A stretch of DNA of 64,000 nucleotides from Variovorax sp. IB41 (GCF_016405905.1 NZ_JAEFCB010000002.1:248001-312000), one strand, 5' to 3'. Counted from the stretch's first letter, positions 46,102-55,608 are shown. Numbers and translations are program-made. The notes: a model not told the origin generated them from the sequence alone.

Positions 46102-48456
46102 ATGAGCAGTGAGCAGAAGATCGAGTTTTACAAGGGCCCCGCGGGCGGCTGGGGCGCGCTTCGCAGCGTGACGAACGCGCTGCTGCGGCAGGACATTCCG
46201 CTCAAGGGCGCCAAGACGCTGCTCTCGGCCAACCAGCCCGACGGCTTCGACTGCCCCGGCTGCGCCTGGCCCGACCGCAACCATGCCTCGACCTTCGAGT
46301 TCTGCGAGAACGGCGTGAAGGCCGTGGCCGCCGAGGCCACCGCGCGGCGCGCCGGCCCCGACCTGTTCGCCAAGCACACCGTGGCGCAACTGGCCGAGCA
46401 GAGCGACTTCTGGCTCGAAGACCAAGGGCGCCTCACGCACCCGATGGCCTACGACGCGGCCAGCGACAAGTACGTGCCCATCGGCTGGGACGACGCCTTC
46501 GCGTTGATCGCGCGCCACCTGAACGCGCTGCCCGACCCGAACCAGGCCATCTTCTACACCTCGGGCCGCGCGAGCAACGAAGCCGCGTTTCTCTACCAGC
46601 TCTTCGTGCGCGAGTACGGCACCAACAATTTCCCCGACTGCTCGAACATGTGCCACGAGCCCAGCGGCAGCGGCATGCGCCCGCAGATCGGCGTGGGCAA
46701 GGGCACGGTCACGCTGGAGGATTTCGAGAAGGCCGATGCCATCTTCATCTTCGGCCAGAACCCCGGCACCAACCATCCGCGCATGCTCGGCGAGCTGCGC
46801 GCGGCTTCGAAGCGCGGCGCGCGCATCGTGAGCTTCAACCCGCTGCGCGAGCGCGGGCTGGAGCGCTTTGCCGATCCGCAGGACAAGCTGGAGATGGCCA
46901 CGCTGGGCTCCACGCCCATCAGCACGCACTACTTCCAGCTGCGCGTGGGCGGCGACTTCGCGGCCGTCAAGGGGATGATGAAGCACGTCATCGAGCGCGA
47001 AGACGCGCTCGTCGCGCGCGGCGAAGCCTCGGTGCTCGACCACGCCTTCATCGCCACGCACACCACCGGCTTCGAATCGCTGGCCGATGACCTGCGCGCC
47101 GAATCGTGGGACGTGCTGGTGCAGGAGTCGGGCCTCACGCAGGAGCAGCTGCGCGCCGCGGCCGAGGTGTACCTGGGCGCCAAGAAGGTCATCGCTTGCT
47201 GGGGCATGGGCATCACGCAGCACCAGCACTCGGTGGCGACGATCCAGATGATCGTCAACTGGCTCATGCTGTGCGGCCACATGGGCCGCGAGGGCGCGGG
47301 CGCCTGCCCGGTGCGCGGCCACAGCAACGTGCAGGGCGACCGCACCATGGGCATCTGGGAAAAGCCGCCGGTGGCGCTGCTCGACCGGCTGCAAGAGGTG
47401 TTCGGCTTCGAGCCGCCGCGCCGGAACGGTCTGGACACGGTCGAGGCGATCCAGGCGATGCTCGACGGCAAGGGCCGCGTGTTCTTCGCGCTGGGCGGCA
47501 ACTTCGCGGCCGCCACGCCCGACACCTACCAGACCTGGAAGGGCCTGCAGCAGTGCGACCTCACGGTGCACGTGACCACCAAGCTCAACCGCAGCCACAT
47601 CGTGCACGGGCGCGAGGCGCTGATCCTGCCGTGCCTGGGCCGCACCGAGATCGACATGCAGGCCAACGGCCCGCAGGGCGTGACGGTGGAAGACTCGATG
47701 AGCATGGTGCACATCTCGATGGGCATCAACCCGCCCGCGTCCGAGCACCTGCTGTCGGAGCCCGCCATCGTGGCGCGCCTGGCGGCCGCCACCATCGGCG
47801 CGCGCAGCAAGACGCCGTGGCTCTGGCTCATCGAGGACTACGCGCGCATTCGCGACAAGATCGAAGCCGTGTTCGACGACTTCAAGGACTTCAACGCCCG
47901 CGTCGCCGTGCCCGGGGGCTTTCGCCTTCGCAACACCGCGAGCGAGCGCGTGTGGGCCACCGCCTCGAAGAAGGCCGTGTTCTTCACGCACGCCGTGCCG
48001 CGCGACACGCCCTCGCACCGCGCGCGCGCGCGCATCCGCGACACGCAGGTCTTCACGCTCTTCACCACGCGCTCGCACGACCAGTACAACACCACCATCT
48101 ACGGCATGGACGACCGCTACCGCGGCGTCTTCGGCCAGCGCCGCGTGGTCTTCATCCACGCCGAGGACATCCGCGCGCTCGGCATGAAGGACGGCGACTG
48201 GGTCGACCTGCAGACGGTGTGGAACGACGGCCAGGAACGCCGTGCCGACCGCTTCAAGCTGGTGGCCTACGACATCCCGCGCGGCAACATCGCCGCCTAC
48301 TACCCCGAGACCAATCCGCTGGTGCCGCTGTCGGCCGTGGCCGAGAACGCGGGCACGCCGACGTCCAAGTCCATTCCCGTGGTGCTGGTGCCGCACGAGC
48401 TGCCGATCCAGAAGCTGTCGGAGGATGCGGCGGACGGGATGGTTGCAGCGGCATGA
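46102..48456 (+). CDS. FdhF/YdeP-family molybdopterin oxidoreductase
   Basis: A 784-residue bis-MGD molybdoenzyme related to formate dehydrogenase alpha subunits. The N-terminus has Cys 51, 54 and 68 (CPGCAWP, EFCENG), which could bind an Fe-S cluster. The likely Mo ligand is Cys 184 in SNMCHEPSG, where FdhF has Sec; no in-frame UGA is involved. Cofactor segments IFGQNPGTNHPRM and the C-terminal FTLFTTRSHDQYNTT and NIAAYYPETNPLVPL follow. Members of the YdeP group are poorly characterised. FdhD nearby would supply the sulfur for its Mo centre. Confidence 0.88.
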   Translation: MSSEQKIEFYKGPAGGWGALRSVTNALLRQDIPLKGAKTLLSANQPDGFDCPGCAWPDRNHASTFEFCENGVKAVAAEATARRAGPDLFAKHTVAQLAEQSDFWLEDQGRLTHPMAYDAASDKYVPIGWDDAFALIARHLNALPDPNQAIFYTSGRASNEAAFLYQLFVREYGTNNFPDCSNMCHEPSGSGMRPQIGVGKGTVTLEDFEKADAIFIFGQNPGTNHPRMLGELRAASKRGARIVSFNPLRERGLERFADPQDKLEMATLGSTPISTHYFQLRVGGDFAAVKGMMKHVIEREDALVARGEASVLDHAFIATHTTGFESLADDLRAESWDVLVQESGLTQEQLRAAAEVYLGAKKVIACWGMGITQHQHSVATIQMIVNWLMLCGHMGREGAGACPVRGHSNVQGDRTMGIWEKPPVALLDRLQEVFGFEPPRRNGLDTVEAIQAMLDGKGRVFFALGGNFAAATPDTYQTWKGLQQCDLTVHVTTKLNRSHIVHGREALILPCLGRTEIDMQANGPQGVTVEDSMSMVHISMGINPPASEHLLSEPAIVARLAAATIGARSKTPWLWLIEDYARIRDKIEAVFDDFKDFNARVAVPGGFRLRNTASERVWATASKKAVFFTHAVPRDTPSHRARARIRDTQVFTLFTTRSHDQYNTTIYGMDDRYRGVFGQRRVVFIHAEDIRALGMKDGDWVDLQTVWNDGQERRADRFKLVAYDIPRGNIAAYYPETNPLVPLSAVAENAGTPTSKSIPVVLVPHELPIQKLSEDAADGMVAAA

Positions 48457-48511
48457 GCCGCCGGGCCGCTCCCAAGGCGAATACCGCAGCGCGGAGCGCG
48501 GAGGTTGTCGA

Positions 48512-48799
48512 ATGAGCGCATTGCTCGAAGACAGCCTCTCGGTCGCCATCCTGCGCATGCTCGCGCAGGAGCCGGCGGGCAGCGGCGTCTCGCTGCCGCG
48601 CCTGGGCAAGCGGCTCGGGCAGGGCGCGAGCGTGCTGATGCGCCGGCTCACGCTGATGGGCGATGCGGCCATCGGCGGCGTGCGCGGCCCGGGCTGGGTG
48701 CGCGTGGAGCAGCAGGACGACCGCTGGGTCGCGCACCTGGAAGCCCCCGGCCGCGCGCAGGTTCAAACGCTGCCCCCGGCTGACGAAACCGTCGGCTGA
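48512..48799 (+). CDS. Small winged-helix-like protein before fdhD
   Basis: A 95-residue soluble protein (SLSVAILRMLAQEPAGSGVS, then LPRLGKRLGQGASVLMRRL). The pattern suggests a winged-helix fold (helix-turn-helix, then GPGWVRVEQQDDRWVAHL as a beta wing). It lies between the YdeP-type gene and fdhD, with a GGAGG ribosome site upstream. It could be a regulator or an accessory factor of the enzyme; the function is unknown. Confidence 0.7.
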   Translation: MSALLEDSLSVAILRMLAQEPAGSGVSLPRLGKRLGQGASVLMRRLTLMGDAAIGGVRGPGWVRVEQQDDRWVAHLEAPGRAQVQTLPPADETVG

Positions 48800-48836
48800 G
48801 CGGACAATGGCCGGCCGACCCGGAGCCACCCTGTCC

Positions 48837-49754
48837 ATGCCACAGCCAGACCTCGCCGATTCCGAAGACACCCTGCCATCGCTTTCCCGCCATGCCGTGC
48901 GCGTGTTCGGCGAACGTGGCGTGCCCCCCGAAGGCGCCGTGCGCGATGACACGCTGGCGGCCGAAGTGCCGGTCGCGCTGGTCTTCAACGGCGTCTCGCA
49001 CGCGGTGATGATGGCCACGCCGCTCGACCTGGAAGACTTTGCGCTCGGCTTCGCGCTGAGCGAAGGCATCCTGGACAGCGCCGCCGACTGCCGCGGTATC
49101 GAGGTGCAGACCATCGACGCCGTTTCGGCGGGCCTTCCCGAAGGCATGCCCGGCATCGAGGTGCGGCTCGACATTTCCACCCGCAGCTTCGAGCGCCTGA
49201 AGGGCCGCCGCCGCAGCCTGGCGGGCCGCACGGGCTGCGGCGTGTGCGGCGTCGAAAGCTTCGCGGGGCTCGACATCACGCCGCAGCCGGTGCCGCCGCG
49301 CGAGTGGATCGAACGCATCGACCTCGAAACCGTGCTGCGCGCCTTCGCCGCACTGCCCGCGCGCCAGGTGCTGAATGCCGAAGCCGGCGCCATCCACGCC
49401 GCGGGCTGGGCCACGGTGGAGGGCGAACTCACCGACGTGATGGAAGACGTGGGCCGCCACAACGCGCTCGACAAGCTCTTGGGCCGGCTCGCGCGTGCGG
49501 GGCGGCTCGAGGAGCCGGGCTTCGTGCTGATGTCCAGCCGCGGCAGCCACGAGCTCGTGCGCAAGTGCGGGCGGTTGGGCATCGCGGCGATGGCGACGAT
49601 CTCGGCGCCCACCGCGATGGGCGTGCGCATGGCCGAGCTCAGCGGCCTGCGTTTCTGGGGGCTGTGCCGCGCGCCGCGCGGCGTGCTCTATGCGGACGGA
49701 CTGGCGCCTGCCTCCGTCGCGCGCACCGCGTCTGCAACGGCCTCGATGCCCTGA
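48837..49754 (+). CDS. fdhD: FdhD formate dehydrogenase sulfurtransferase
   Basis: Carries sulfur from the cysteine desulfurase IscS to the Mo cofactor of formate dehydrogenases. The 305-residue protein has the sulfur-transfer Cys pair in GRTGCGVCGVESFAG, and the nucleotide/cofactor-binding DVGRHNALDKLLG and SSRGSHELVRKC segments. A start at 48807 (MAGRPG) is also possible; 48837 is preferred because GGAG precedes it by 12 bases. Its last 67 bp overlap the 3' end of mnmH on the other strand. Confidence 0.92.
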   Translation: MPQPDLADSEDTLPSLSRHAVRVFGERGVPPEGAVRDDTLAAEVPVALVFNGVSHAVMMATPLDLEDFALGFALSEGILDSAADCRGIEVQTIDAVSAGLPEGMPGIEVRLDISTRSFERLKGRRRSLAGRTGCGVCGVESFAGLDITPQPVPPREWIERIDLETVLRAFAALPARQVLNAEAGAIHAAGWATVEGELTDVMEDVGRHNALDKLLGRLARAGRLEEPGFVLMSSRGSHELVRKCGRLGIAAMATISAPTAMGVRMAELSGLRFWGLCRAPRGVLYADGLAPASVARTASATASMP

Positions 49755-50758
49755 TCGCTGAGATCAGCCGCCGCCACGCTGCGGCGGCGCTCCCAGGCCT
49801 TGAAGTGCAGCTCCTGCGACTTCTGGTAATGCGGGTCGTAGTGCAGCGCCATCAGCTCGGCGAAGAGCTTCGGCAGGTTCGCCTCGTGCGCCCACTGCTG
49901 CCAGCGCGCCACCGTCTCCTTGCCCTGCATTTCCTTGAGCACGCCGAGCTTGTCGGCCAGCGCATCGCGGTCGTCGCCGAGGTAGGCGTAGTCGCGCAGC
50001 AGGTAGTCGAGCCGCGCCTCTGGCGTGGCCGCCACTTCGATGCAGGGCGCCGCGCGCATTTGCGCCACCAGCGACAGCGGCAGCGAGAGCCGGCCGATGC
50101 GGATGCTCTCGCCCTCCACGTACAGCGGGCGCTTCAGGTCGATGGTTTCGAGCACGGTCGCGATGCGTGTCTCGAAATGCTTTTGCGAAGGCTGCGGCAC
50201 GCCCGGCAGCGAACCGAGCAGCGAGCCTTTGTGGCTCGCGAAGTCCTCCAGGTCGAGGGTCTGCTCGCCGCGCTCGGCCAGCGCGTGCAGCACGCGCGTC
50301 TTGGCGCTGCCCGTGGCGCCGCAGATCACGCGCAGGTCGAGCTGCGGCGTCAGCGAATCGATCTGCGAAATCACGTGCCGGCGAAAGCTCTTGTAGCCGC
50401 CGGCGAGCTGCTGCGCGTCCCAGCCGACGAGCCTGAGCCACGTCACCATCGAGCCGCTGCGCATGCCGCCGCGCCAGCAGTAGACCAGCGGCTTCCATTT
50501 CTCGGGCCGGTCGGCCAGCGTGTCGCGCAGGTGCTTCGCGATGTTGGCCGCGACCATCGCGCCGCCGATGCGCCGGGCCTCGAAGGCGCCGGTCTGCACG
50601 TAGACGGTGCCCACGATGCGGCGCTCCTCGTCGTCGAGCACCGGGCAATTGATGGCGCCGGGAATGCGGTCGAGCGCGAACTCGGCCGGCGAGCGGGCGT
50701 CGATGATCGTGTCGAAGGCGTGGCGGTCGCCGACCCGCACGGGCTGGCGATGACTCAT
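49688..50758 (-). CDS. mnmH: tRNA 2-selenouridine synthase
   Basis: Replaces sulfur in 2-thiouridine at position 34 of certain tRNAs with selenium from selenophosphate, through a geranylated intermediate. The 356-residue protein has an N-terminal rhodanese domain with catalytic Cys 94 (LVYCWRGGMRSGS) and a C-terminal P-loop (ICGATGSAKTRVL). The start at MSHRQPVRVGD is standard; the long upstream frame reads through a palindromic repeat. It shares selenophosphate from SelD with the Sec pathway. Confidence 0.92.
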   Translation of the reverse strand: MSHRQPVRVGDRHAFDTIIDARSPAEFALDRIPGAINCPVLDDEERRIVGTVYVQTGAFEARRIGGAMVAANIAKHLRDTLADRPEKWKPLVYCWRGGMRSGSMVTWLRLVGWDAQQLAGGYKSFRRHVISQIDSLTPQLDLRVICGATGSAKTRVLHALAERGEQTLDLEDFASHKGSLLGSLPGVPQPSQKHFETRIATVLETIDLKRPLYVEGESIRIGRLSLPLSLVAQMRAAPCIEVAATPEARLDYLLRDYAYLGDDRDALADKLGVLKEMQGKETVARWQQWAHEANLPKLFAELMALHYDPHYQKSQELHFKAWERRRSVAAADLSDQGIEAVADAVRATEAGASPSA

Positions 50759-50791
50759 GGCAGGAACCTCATGCCCCGATTGTCGCCCTGT

Positions 50792-50950
50792 GAAGGTGTG
50801 AACGAATCCGCCATGCCCGCTCATCCCACCCAGGCGCACCCACTCGGCGTTGCAAATGCTCGCCATAGCCCGAGCTATGGCTGCGCTTTGCGCCTTGATT
50901 GGGCGCGCCTGGGCGGGCTGCTCGGCCACGCCGAATTCATTCACACCTTC
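50792..50950. repeat. Long imperfect palindrome between mnmH and the ABC permease gene
   Basis: A 159-bp element starting GAAGGTGTGAACGAATCCG and ending CGAATTCATTCACACCTTC. The arms pair over nearly the whole length with mismatches and bulges, meeting at GCCATAGC-CCGA-GCTATGGC. A strong folded RNA would form on either strand. It ends close to the permease stop. It looks like a member of a dispersed Comamonadaceae extragenic repeat family. Confidence 0.65.
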
Positions 50951-50957
50951 TGAGGCT

Positions 50958-51752
50958 TCAGGCGTAGGCCGGGCCCAATCCCCGGCGCAAGCGAGCGCTC
51001 GCAAAGTCCACCAGCGCCACCAGCACGAACATCGCGATCAGCACCGTCATCGCCTGCTGCTGCTGGAAGATCGACAGGTGAAAGTACAGCAGCTGCCCCA
51101 GTCCGCCGCCGCCCACGAAGCCGAGCACCGCGGCCATGCGGATGTTCATCTCCCAGCGGTAGAGCGTGTAGGCCACCCACTGCGGCAGCACGATCGGCAG
51201 GCTCGCGTAGCTGAATGCGGCGACCGGGCCGGCGCCCGAGAGCGTGAGCGCGTGCTCGGGCTCGCGCGGCGCGTTTTCCAGCGCCTCGGCGAAGAGGCGG
51301 CCCAGCACGCCGGTCGTGTGCAGTGAGAGGGCCAATGCACCTGCGAACGGGCCGATCCCGGCGGCCAGCACCATCAGCGCGGCCCAGACCAGCTCGGGCA
51401 CGCTGCGCAGGAAGTTGAGGATGAAGCGCGCGACATGCCGCGGCACCCATCCCGCGCGGCCCGACGCAGGCAGCGCGAGCACCGCGCCCGCGATGGCCGC
51501 GAGCACGGTGCCCAACGCCGACACCGCCAGCGTCTGCAGCGCGCCGTTGCCGGCCTTCGCGAGAAAGTCCGGCGACACATCGGGCGGGAAGAATTCGGCG
51601 ATGAACTTGCCCATGAGCCGCAGCGATTCGGCCGAGCCCAGCGCGCGGTAGTCGATGCCGAGATAGACGAAGCTCGCGACGACCGCCACCGCGATCAGCC
51701 CCACGGCGAACCAGCAGCGCAGGCACGCAGGCGGACGCGGCGGGAGGTTCAT
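50958..51752 (-). CDS. PhnE-type ABC permease, second copy
   Basis: A 264-residue inner-membrane permease with about six hydrophobic segments (the first at LIAVAVVASFVYLGIDY). The PhnE-family signature is present: PIVLPQWVAYTLYRWEMNIR, then AAVLGFVGGGGLGQLLY. Its start overlaps the stop of the other permease gene in ATGA. The two permeases probably form a heterodimer with the ATPase and binding protein encoded upstream. Neighbouring sel genes suggest the substrate is a selenium oxyanion. Confidence 0.85.
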   Translation of the reverse strand: MNLPPRPPACLRCWFAVGLIAVAVVASFVYLGIDYRALGSAESLRLMGKFIAEFFPPDVSPDFLAKAGNGALQTLAVSALGTVLAAIAGAVLALPASGRAGWVPRHVARFILNFLRSVPELVWAALMVLAAGIGPFAGALALSLHTTGVLGRLFAEALENAPREPEHALTLSGAGPVAAFSYASLPIVLPQWVAYTLYRWEMNIRMAAVLGFVGGGGLGQLLYFHLSIFQQQQAMTVLIAMFVLVALVDFASARLRRGLGPAYA

Positions 51753-52591
51753 GCGAGCAGCCTCCGGAGCGCATTGCTCATCGCATCGGCCAGCAGCACG
51801 AGCGCGAGAAACACCAGCAGGATGCTGCTCGCCTCGCCGCCGTTGAGCATCTTCATCGACTGGTCCATCAACTGGCCGAGGCCGCCCGCGCCGACGAAGC
51901 CCATCACCACCGAGGCGCGCACCGCGCATTCCCAGCGGTACACCGTGTACGAGGCCAGCTCCTGCGCGGTGTGCGGCAAGAGGCCGTAGCACAGCGCCGC
52001 GAGCCGGCCGCTGCCGCCTTCGAGCAACGCGCGCGCCGGGCGCGTGTCGGTCGATTCTAGGATCTCCGCGTAGACCTTGCCGAGCATGCCGCCGTAGGTG
52101 ATGGCCAGCGCCAGCACGCCGGCCGCGGGGCCGAGGCCCAGCGCGCGCACGAAGAGCAGCGCCCAGACGATTTCGGGAATGGCGCGCAGCACCATCAGCA
52201 GCCAGCGCGCCGCCTGCCGCACGATGCCGGCCTGCACGCGGCCCGGCCCCGGGCCGATGCGCGAGATGGAGAGCGCGCGCGTCGTGAGGAACGCGAGCGG
52301 CGCGCCGATCAGGAGCGCGAGCGCGGTGCCGGCCGTGGCCATGGCCAGCGTCTCCAGGGTGGCCTTGGCGAGCAAGGCGAGGAAATCGGGCGAGCCCGCG
52401 GGCGGAAAGAAGCCCGCGAGAAAGCCGCCGATCACCGCGAGGTTGCCGCTGCCGAACAGCGCCCACGGCTTGAACTCCGAGAGCGCGAGCATCGGCCAGG
52501 CGATGACGAGCGCGGCGAGCCAGCCGGCGAGCCGCCGCATCGCCTGCGGATCGCGGTGGACAACAGGGGCGGCGGTGGTGGTCGTGCTCAC
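51749..52591 (-). CDS. PhnE-type ABC permease, first copy
   Basis: A 280-residue permease ([20 protein letters not shown] near the N-terminus) with the family segments [19 protein letters not shown] and [18 protein letters not shown]. The start is taken as GTG at 52591, which overlaps the ATPase stop by four bases; the following ATG at codon 20 is less likely because it lies beyond a coupled start. It has low but clear similarity to the second permease. Confidence 0.83.
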   Translation of the reverse strand: MSTTTTAAPVVHRDPQAMRRLAGWLAALVIAWPMLALSEFKPWALFGSGNLAVIGGFLAGFFPPAGSPDFLALLAKATLETLAMATAGTALALLIGAPLAFLTTRALSISRIGPGPGRVQAGIVRQAARWLLMVLRAIPEIVWALLFVRALGLGPAAGVLALAITYGGMLGKVYAEILESTDTRPARALLEGGSGRLAALCYGLLPHTAQELASYTVYRWECAVRASVVMGFVGAGGLGQLMDQSMKMLNGGEASSILLVFLALVLLADAMSNALRRLLA

Positions 52592-53400
52592 GGACAGTCC
52601 GGGCGCTGGAAAGCGGCTTCGGCAGCGACAGGCTGCGGTGCCCGCTGCACCGCCACGCCGCCTTCGCTTGAATAGAGCGCATCGAGCATCGCGGGCGTGA
52701 CCTCGGCGGTCGGCAAATCGAACAGCACCTGCCCGTTGCGCATGCCGACCACGCGCGGAAACCAGCGCAGCGCGAGATCCACCGCATGCAGCGAAGCGAC
52801 CAGCGTCGCGCCCGTGGCTTCGCTCTGCGCGACGAGCTGCCCGATGGCGGCGTCGGCCAGCGTCGGGTCGAGCGCGGAGACGGGCTCGTCGGCCAGCAGC
52901 AGACCCGGGCGCTGGTACAGCACGCGCGCGATGCCCACGCGCTGCAACTGCCCGCCCGAGAGGCGGTCGCAGCGGTCGAAGAGGCGGTCTTCGAGCGCGA
53001 GGCGCGAGAGCACCTCGTGTGCGCCCGCGATGTCTGAGGGGTGGAAGAGCGAGCCCAGAGCGCGCAGCACCGACCATTCGCCCAGCCGCCCCGCGAGCAC
53101 CGCGGTGACCACGCGCAGCCGAGGCGCGATCGGCGGCGCCTGGTGCACGGTGCCGATGCGCGCGCGCAGCTTTTTCAGTGCGCCGGCCGGCAGCTGCCAG
53201 GGCCGCGCACCGAGCGCCTGCACCTCGCCCTCGCCGGGCCGAAGCGCAGCGCCGAGCACGCGCAAGAGCGTCGTCTTGCCCGCGCCCGAAGGGCCGATGA
53301 CGGCGATGCGCTCGCCATCGCGCGCGGCCAGCGTCACCCCGGCCAGCGCGCGCTGGCCGTTGGGATGCACCACGCCCACGCCGTCGAGCGAAAAACCCAT
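52588..53400 (-). CDS. PhnC-type ABC ATPase
   Basis: A 270-residue ABC ATPase with Walker A ([18 protein letters not shown]), Q-loop ([15 protein letters not shown]), signature ([16 protein letters not shown]), Walker B ([15 protein letters not shown]) and switch His ([14 protein letters not shown]). The C-terminus carries about 20 extra residues ([20 protein letters not shown]). It energises the two permeases. A much longer open frame upstream is not part of the protein. Confidence 0.87.
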   Translation of the reverse strand: MGFSLDGVGVVHPNGQRALAGVTLAARDGERIAVIGPSGAGKTTLLRVLGAALRPGEGEVQALGARPWQLPAGALKKLRARIGTVHQAPPIAPRLRVVTAVLAGRLGEWSVLRALGSLFHPSDIAGAHEVLSRLALEDRLFDRCDRLSGGQLQRVGIARVLYQRPGLLLADEPVSALDPTLADAAIGQLVAQSEATGATLVASLHAVDLALRWFPRVVGMRNGQVLFDLPTAEVTPAMLDALYSSEGGVAVQRAPQPVAAEAAFQRPDCP

Positions 53401-53414
53401 CCGCGCGTTCCCGC

Positions 53415-54269
53415 TTACTTGATGAGGCCGGCCGACTTGCCCGCCGTCTCGATGCCGTCGTAGTTCGACGACTTCGTGGGAATGAACTTGCTCGCGCGCT
53501 GCAACGCCATGATGTCCTTGTGCGCGGGGTTCGCCGGGTCGAGCTTCAGGAACGCATCCGTCAGCTTCTTCTGCAGCGCGGGGTCCATGCCCGGGCGCAC
53601 CGTCCAGTTGTAGTCGTAGTAGGTCGGCGTGGTCGCGAGCACGCGCACCTTGGCGGCGTTCGGGTTCTTCGATTCGATGAGCTTGTCCCACACCGAGGCG
53701 TTGAGCACGCCCGCTTCGGCGCGCGAGGCGGCCACGAAGGCCACGGTGGCGTCGTGCGCGCCGGAGAACGCGACCGTCTTGAAGTCCTTCTCGGGGTTGA
53801 TGCCCGCCTGCAGCAGGAAGTAGCGCGGCATCAGGCTGCCCGAGGTGGAGGAGGGCGCGCCGAACGCGAAGGTCTTGCCCTTCAGGTCGGCCAGCGTTTT
53901 CGCGGTGCTGTCGATGGGCACGATGAACTTGCTGGTGAACACCTCGTCTTCGGCGCGCTGCACGATCGGCACCGCGCCGCCGTTGGTGCGGATGCGCGCC
54001 TGCACGAAGGTGAAGCCGCCGAGCCACGCCATGTCGATCTTGTTGGTGGCCAGGCCCTCGACCACGGCGGCGTAGTCGGTCACGGGCGTGAACTGCACGT
54101 CCATGCCGGTTTCCTTCTTGAGGTAGTCGCCCAGCGGCGTGAACTTGCGCTGCAGTTCGGTGGGCGCCTCGTCGGGGATGGCCGAGACGCGCAGCACGCC
54201 CTGGGCGAGGGCGCTGAAGCCAGCGAGGGAGACGGTCAGCGCGAGCGCGATCCGGGAGAGCTTTTTCAT
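53415..54269 (-). CDS. PhnD-like periplasmic binding protein, probable selenium oxyanion carrier
   Basis: A 284-residue periplasmic binding protein with a signal peptide ([18 protein letters not shown]) and a PhnD-type start ([18 protein letters not shown]). Later segments [25 protein letters not shown] and [23 protein letters not shown] line the anion site. It is divergent from selD with 110 bp between. PhnD-like proteins in this setting have been proposed to bind selenate; phosphonate or another anion is still possible. No phn C-P lyase gene is present. Confidence 0.85.
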   Translation of the reverse strand: MKKLSRIALALTVSLAGFSALAQGVLRVSAIPDEAPTELQRKFTPLGDYLKKETGMDVQFTPVTDYAAVVEGLATNKIDMAWLGGFTFVQARIRTNGGAVPIVQRAEDEVFTSKFIVPIDSTAKTLADLKGKTFAFGAPSSTSGSLMPRYFLLQAGINPEKDFKTVAFSGAHDATVAFVAASRAEAGVLNASVWDKLIESKNPNAAKVRVLATTPTYYDYNWTVRPGMDPALQKKLTDAFLKLDPANPAHKDIMALQRASKFIPTKSSNYDGIETAGKSAGLIK

Positions 54270-54379
54270 GGAATGACCTGTGGTGAAAACGGAAAAAAAG
54301 GGGTGTATCGGCAGTGATGGGCGCAGCGCGGGCAGGGCTTCGATAATCGCGGCTTGTCTCATTCGAACGAAGCGTTGCC

Positions 54380-55459
54380 ATGACCGATGCCGCATCCTCC
54401 AGGCTCCTGAACCCGCTCGCGCCGCTGCGGCTCACCAGCTTCTCGCACGGCGGCGGCTGCGGCTGCAAGATCGCGCCCGGCGTGCTGTCGCAGATCCTGA
54501 AGAACCACGCGGGGGGAATGATCCCGCCCGAGCTCATGGTGGGCATCGAGACCGCCGACGACGCGGCAGTCTACAGGCTCAACGACCAGCAGGCGCTGAT
54601 CGCCACCACCGACTTCTTCATGCCCATCGTGGACGACCCCTACGAGTTCGGGCGCATCGCGGCCACCAATGCCATCAGCGACGTGTACGCGATGGGCGGC
54701 CGCCCGATCATGGCGCTGGCGCTCGTGGCCATGCCGATCAACCAGCTGCCGGTGGAGGTGATCGCCGAGATCGTGCGCGGCGGGCAGGACGTGTGCCGCG
54801 CGGCAGGCATTCCGATCGCGGGCGGCCACACCATCGATTCGGTCGAACCCATCTACGGCCTCGTCGCGATGGGCCTGGTGCATCCGGACCGTGTGCGCCG
54901 CAACGCCGATGCGAAGGCGGGCGACGTGCTGGTGCTGGGCAAGCCGCTCGGCGTGGGCGTGCTGTCGGCGGCGCTCAAGAAGGAGCAGTTGTCGGAGGCC
55001 GGCTACCGCCAGCTGATCGAGAACACCACCAAGCTCAACACGCCCGGCATCGCGCTCGCGGCGCTCGACGGCGTGCATGCGCTGACCGACGTGACCGGCT
55101 TCGGCCTCGCCGGCCACACGCTCGAACTGGCGCGCGGCGCGAAGCTCACCGCCGTCGTCGAATGGTCGAAGGTGCCGCTGCTCGACAACGTGGCCGCAAT
55201 GGCCGCGGAGGGCTTCGTCACCGGCGCGTCGGGCCGCAACTGGGCGGGCTACGGCGCCGACGTGGAACTGGCCGCGGGCCTGCCGCCCACCACGCAGAAC
55301 CTGCTGAGCGATCCGCAGACATCGGGCGGCCTGCTCGTGAGCTGCGCGCCCGAGGCGGTCGATGCGGTGCTGGAGATCTTCCGCAAGGAAGGGTTTGCGC
55401 AAGCGGCTGTGATCGGCCGTGTCGAAGCCGGAAGGCCCGCGCTGCGCGTCGTGTCCTGA
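54380..55459 (+). CDS. selD: Selenide, water dikinase
   Basis: Makes selenophosphate from selenide and ATP, the selenium donor for SelA and MnmH. The 359-residue protein has the active-site region [10 protein letters not shown], with Cys 27 and Lys 30 matching E. coli Cys 17 and Lys 20. It is the Cys form, not a Sec form. ATP-binding elements include [20 protein letters not shown] and [21 protein letters not shown] follows. A GATAAT at 54342-54347 could be its -10 element. Confidence 0.95.
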   Translation: MTDAASSRLLNPLAPLRLTSFSHGGGCGCKIAPGVLSQILKNHAGGMIPPELMVGIETADDAAVYRLNDQQALIATTDFFMPIVDDPYEFGRIAATNAISDVYAMGGRPIMALALVAMPINQLPVEVIAEIVRGGQDVCRAAGIPIAGGHTIDSVEPIYGLVAMGLVHPDRVRRNADAKAGDVLVLGKPLGVGVLSAALKKEQLSEAGYRQLIENTTKLNTPGIALAALDGVHALTDVTGFGLAGHTLELARGAKLTAVVEWSKVPLLDNVAAMAAEGFVTGASGRNWAGYGADVELAAGLPPTTQNLLSDPQTSGGLLVSCAPEAVDAVLEIFRKEGFAQAAVIGRVEAGRPALRVVS

Positions 55460-55483
55460 ATCGAGGGCGTTCCCACGCCGGCG

Positions 55484-55608
55484 CGTCGAGTGGGCAGTCG
55501 CCGTCGCGAGCGGTTCGAGCTTGTGCCGAGAAGCGCAGACGTACATAAGTACGTCGAGCATCGCAGGTGCAAGATCGGACCGCGCAGCAGGCGAATGCCC
55601 GCTCGACG
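55484..55608. repeat. Long imperfect palindrome between selD and tRNA-Sec
   Basis: A 125-bp element with arms of about 60 bases: the left begins CGTCGAGTGGGCA and the right ends TGCCCGCTCGACG. The centre is GACGTAC-ATAA-GTACGTC. It runs up to the 3' end of the tRNA-Sec gene and could terminate both selD and selC transcripts. It is of the same general type as the element at 50792-50950. Confidence 0.65.

Noticed and set aside
46102..48456. YdeP-type enzyme as the selenoprotein
   Set aside because: The Mo-ligand position is an ordinary Cys codon (about residue 184) and the frame has no in-frame UGA.
46075..48672. An 865-codon open frame on the minus strand
   Set aside because: Antisense to the YdeP-type gene. 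It has no recognisable domain and shows the same shadow-frame composition.
50758..51004. N-terminal extension of mnmH
   Set aside because: The added residues are a translation of the palindromic element and are not part of the family; MSHRQPVRVGD is the normal start region.
50958..54269. Phosphonate utilisation locus
   Set aside because: The transporter is of PhnCDE type, but no C-P lyase, phosphonatase or phosphite dehydrogenase gene is present and every flanking gene is selenium-related.
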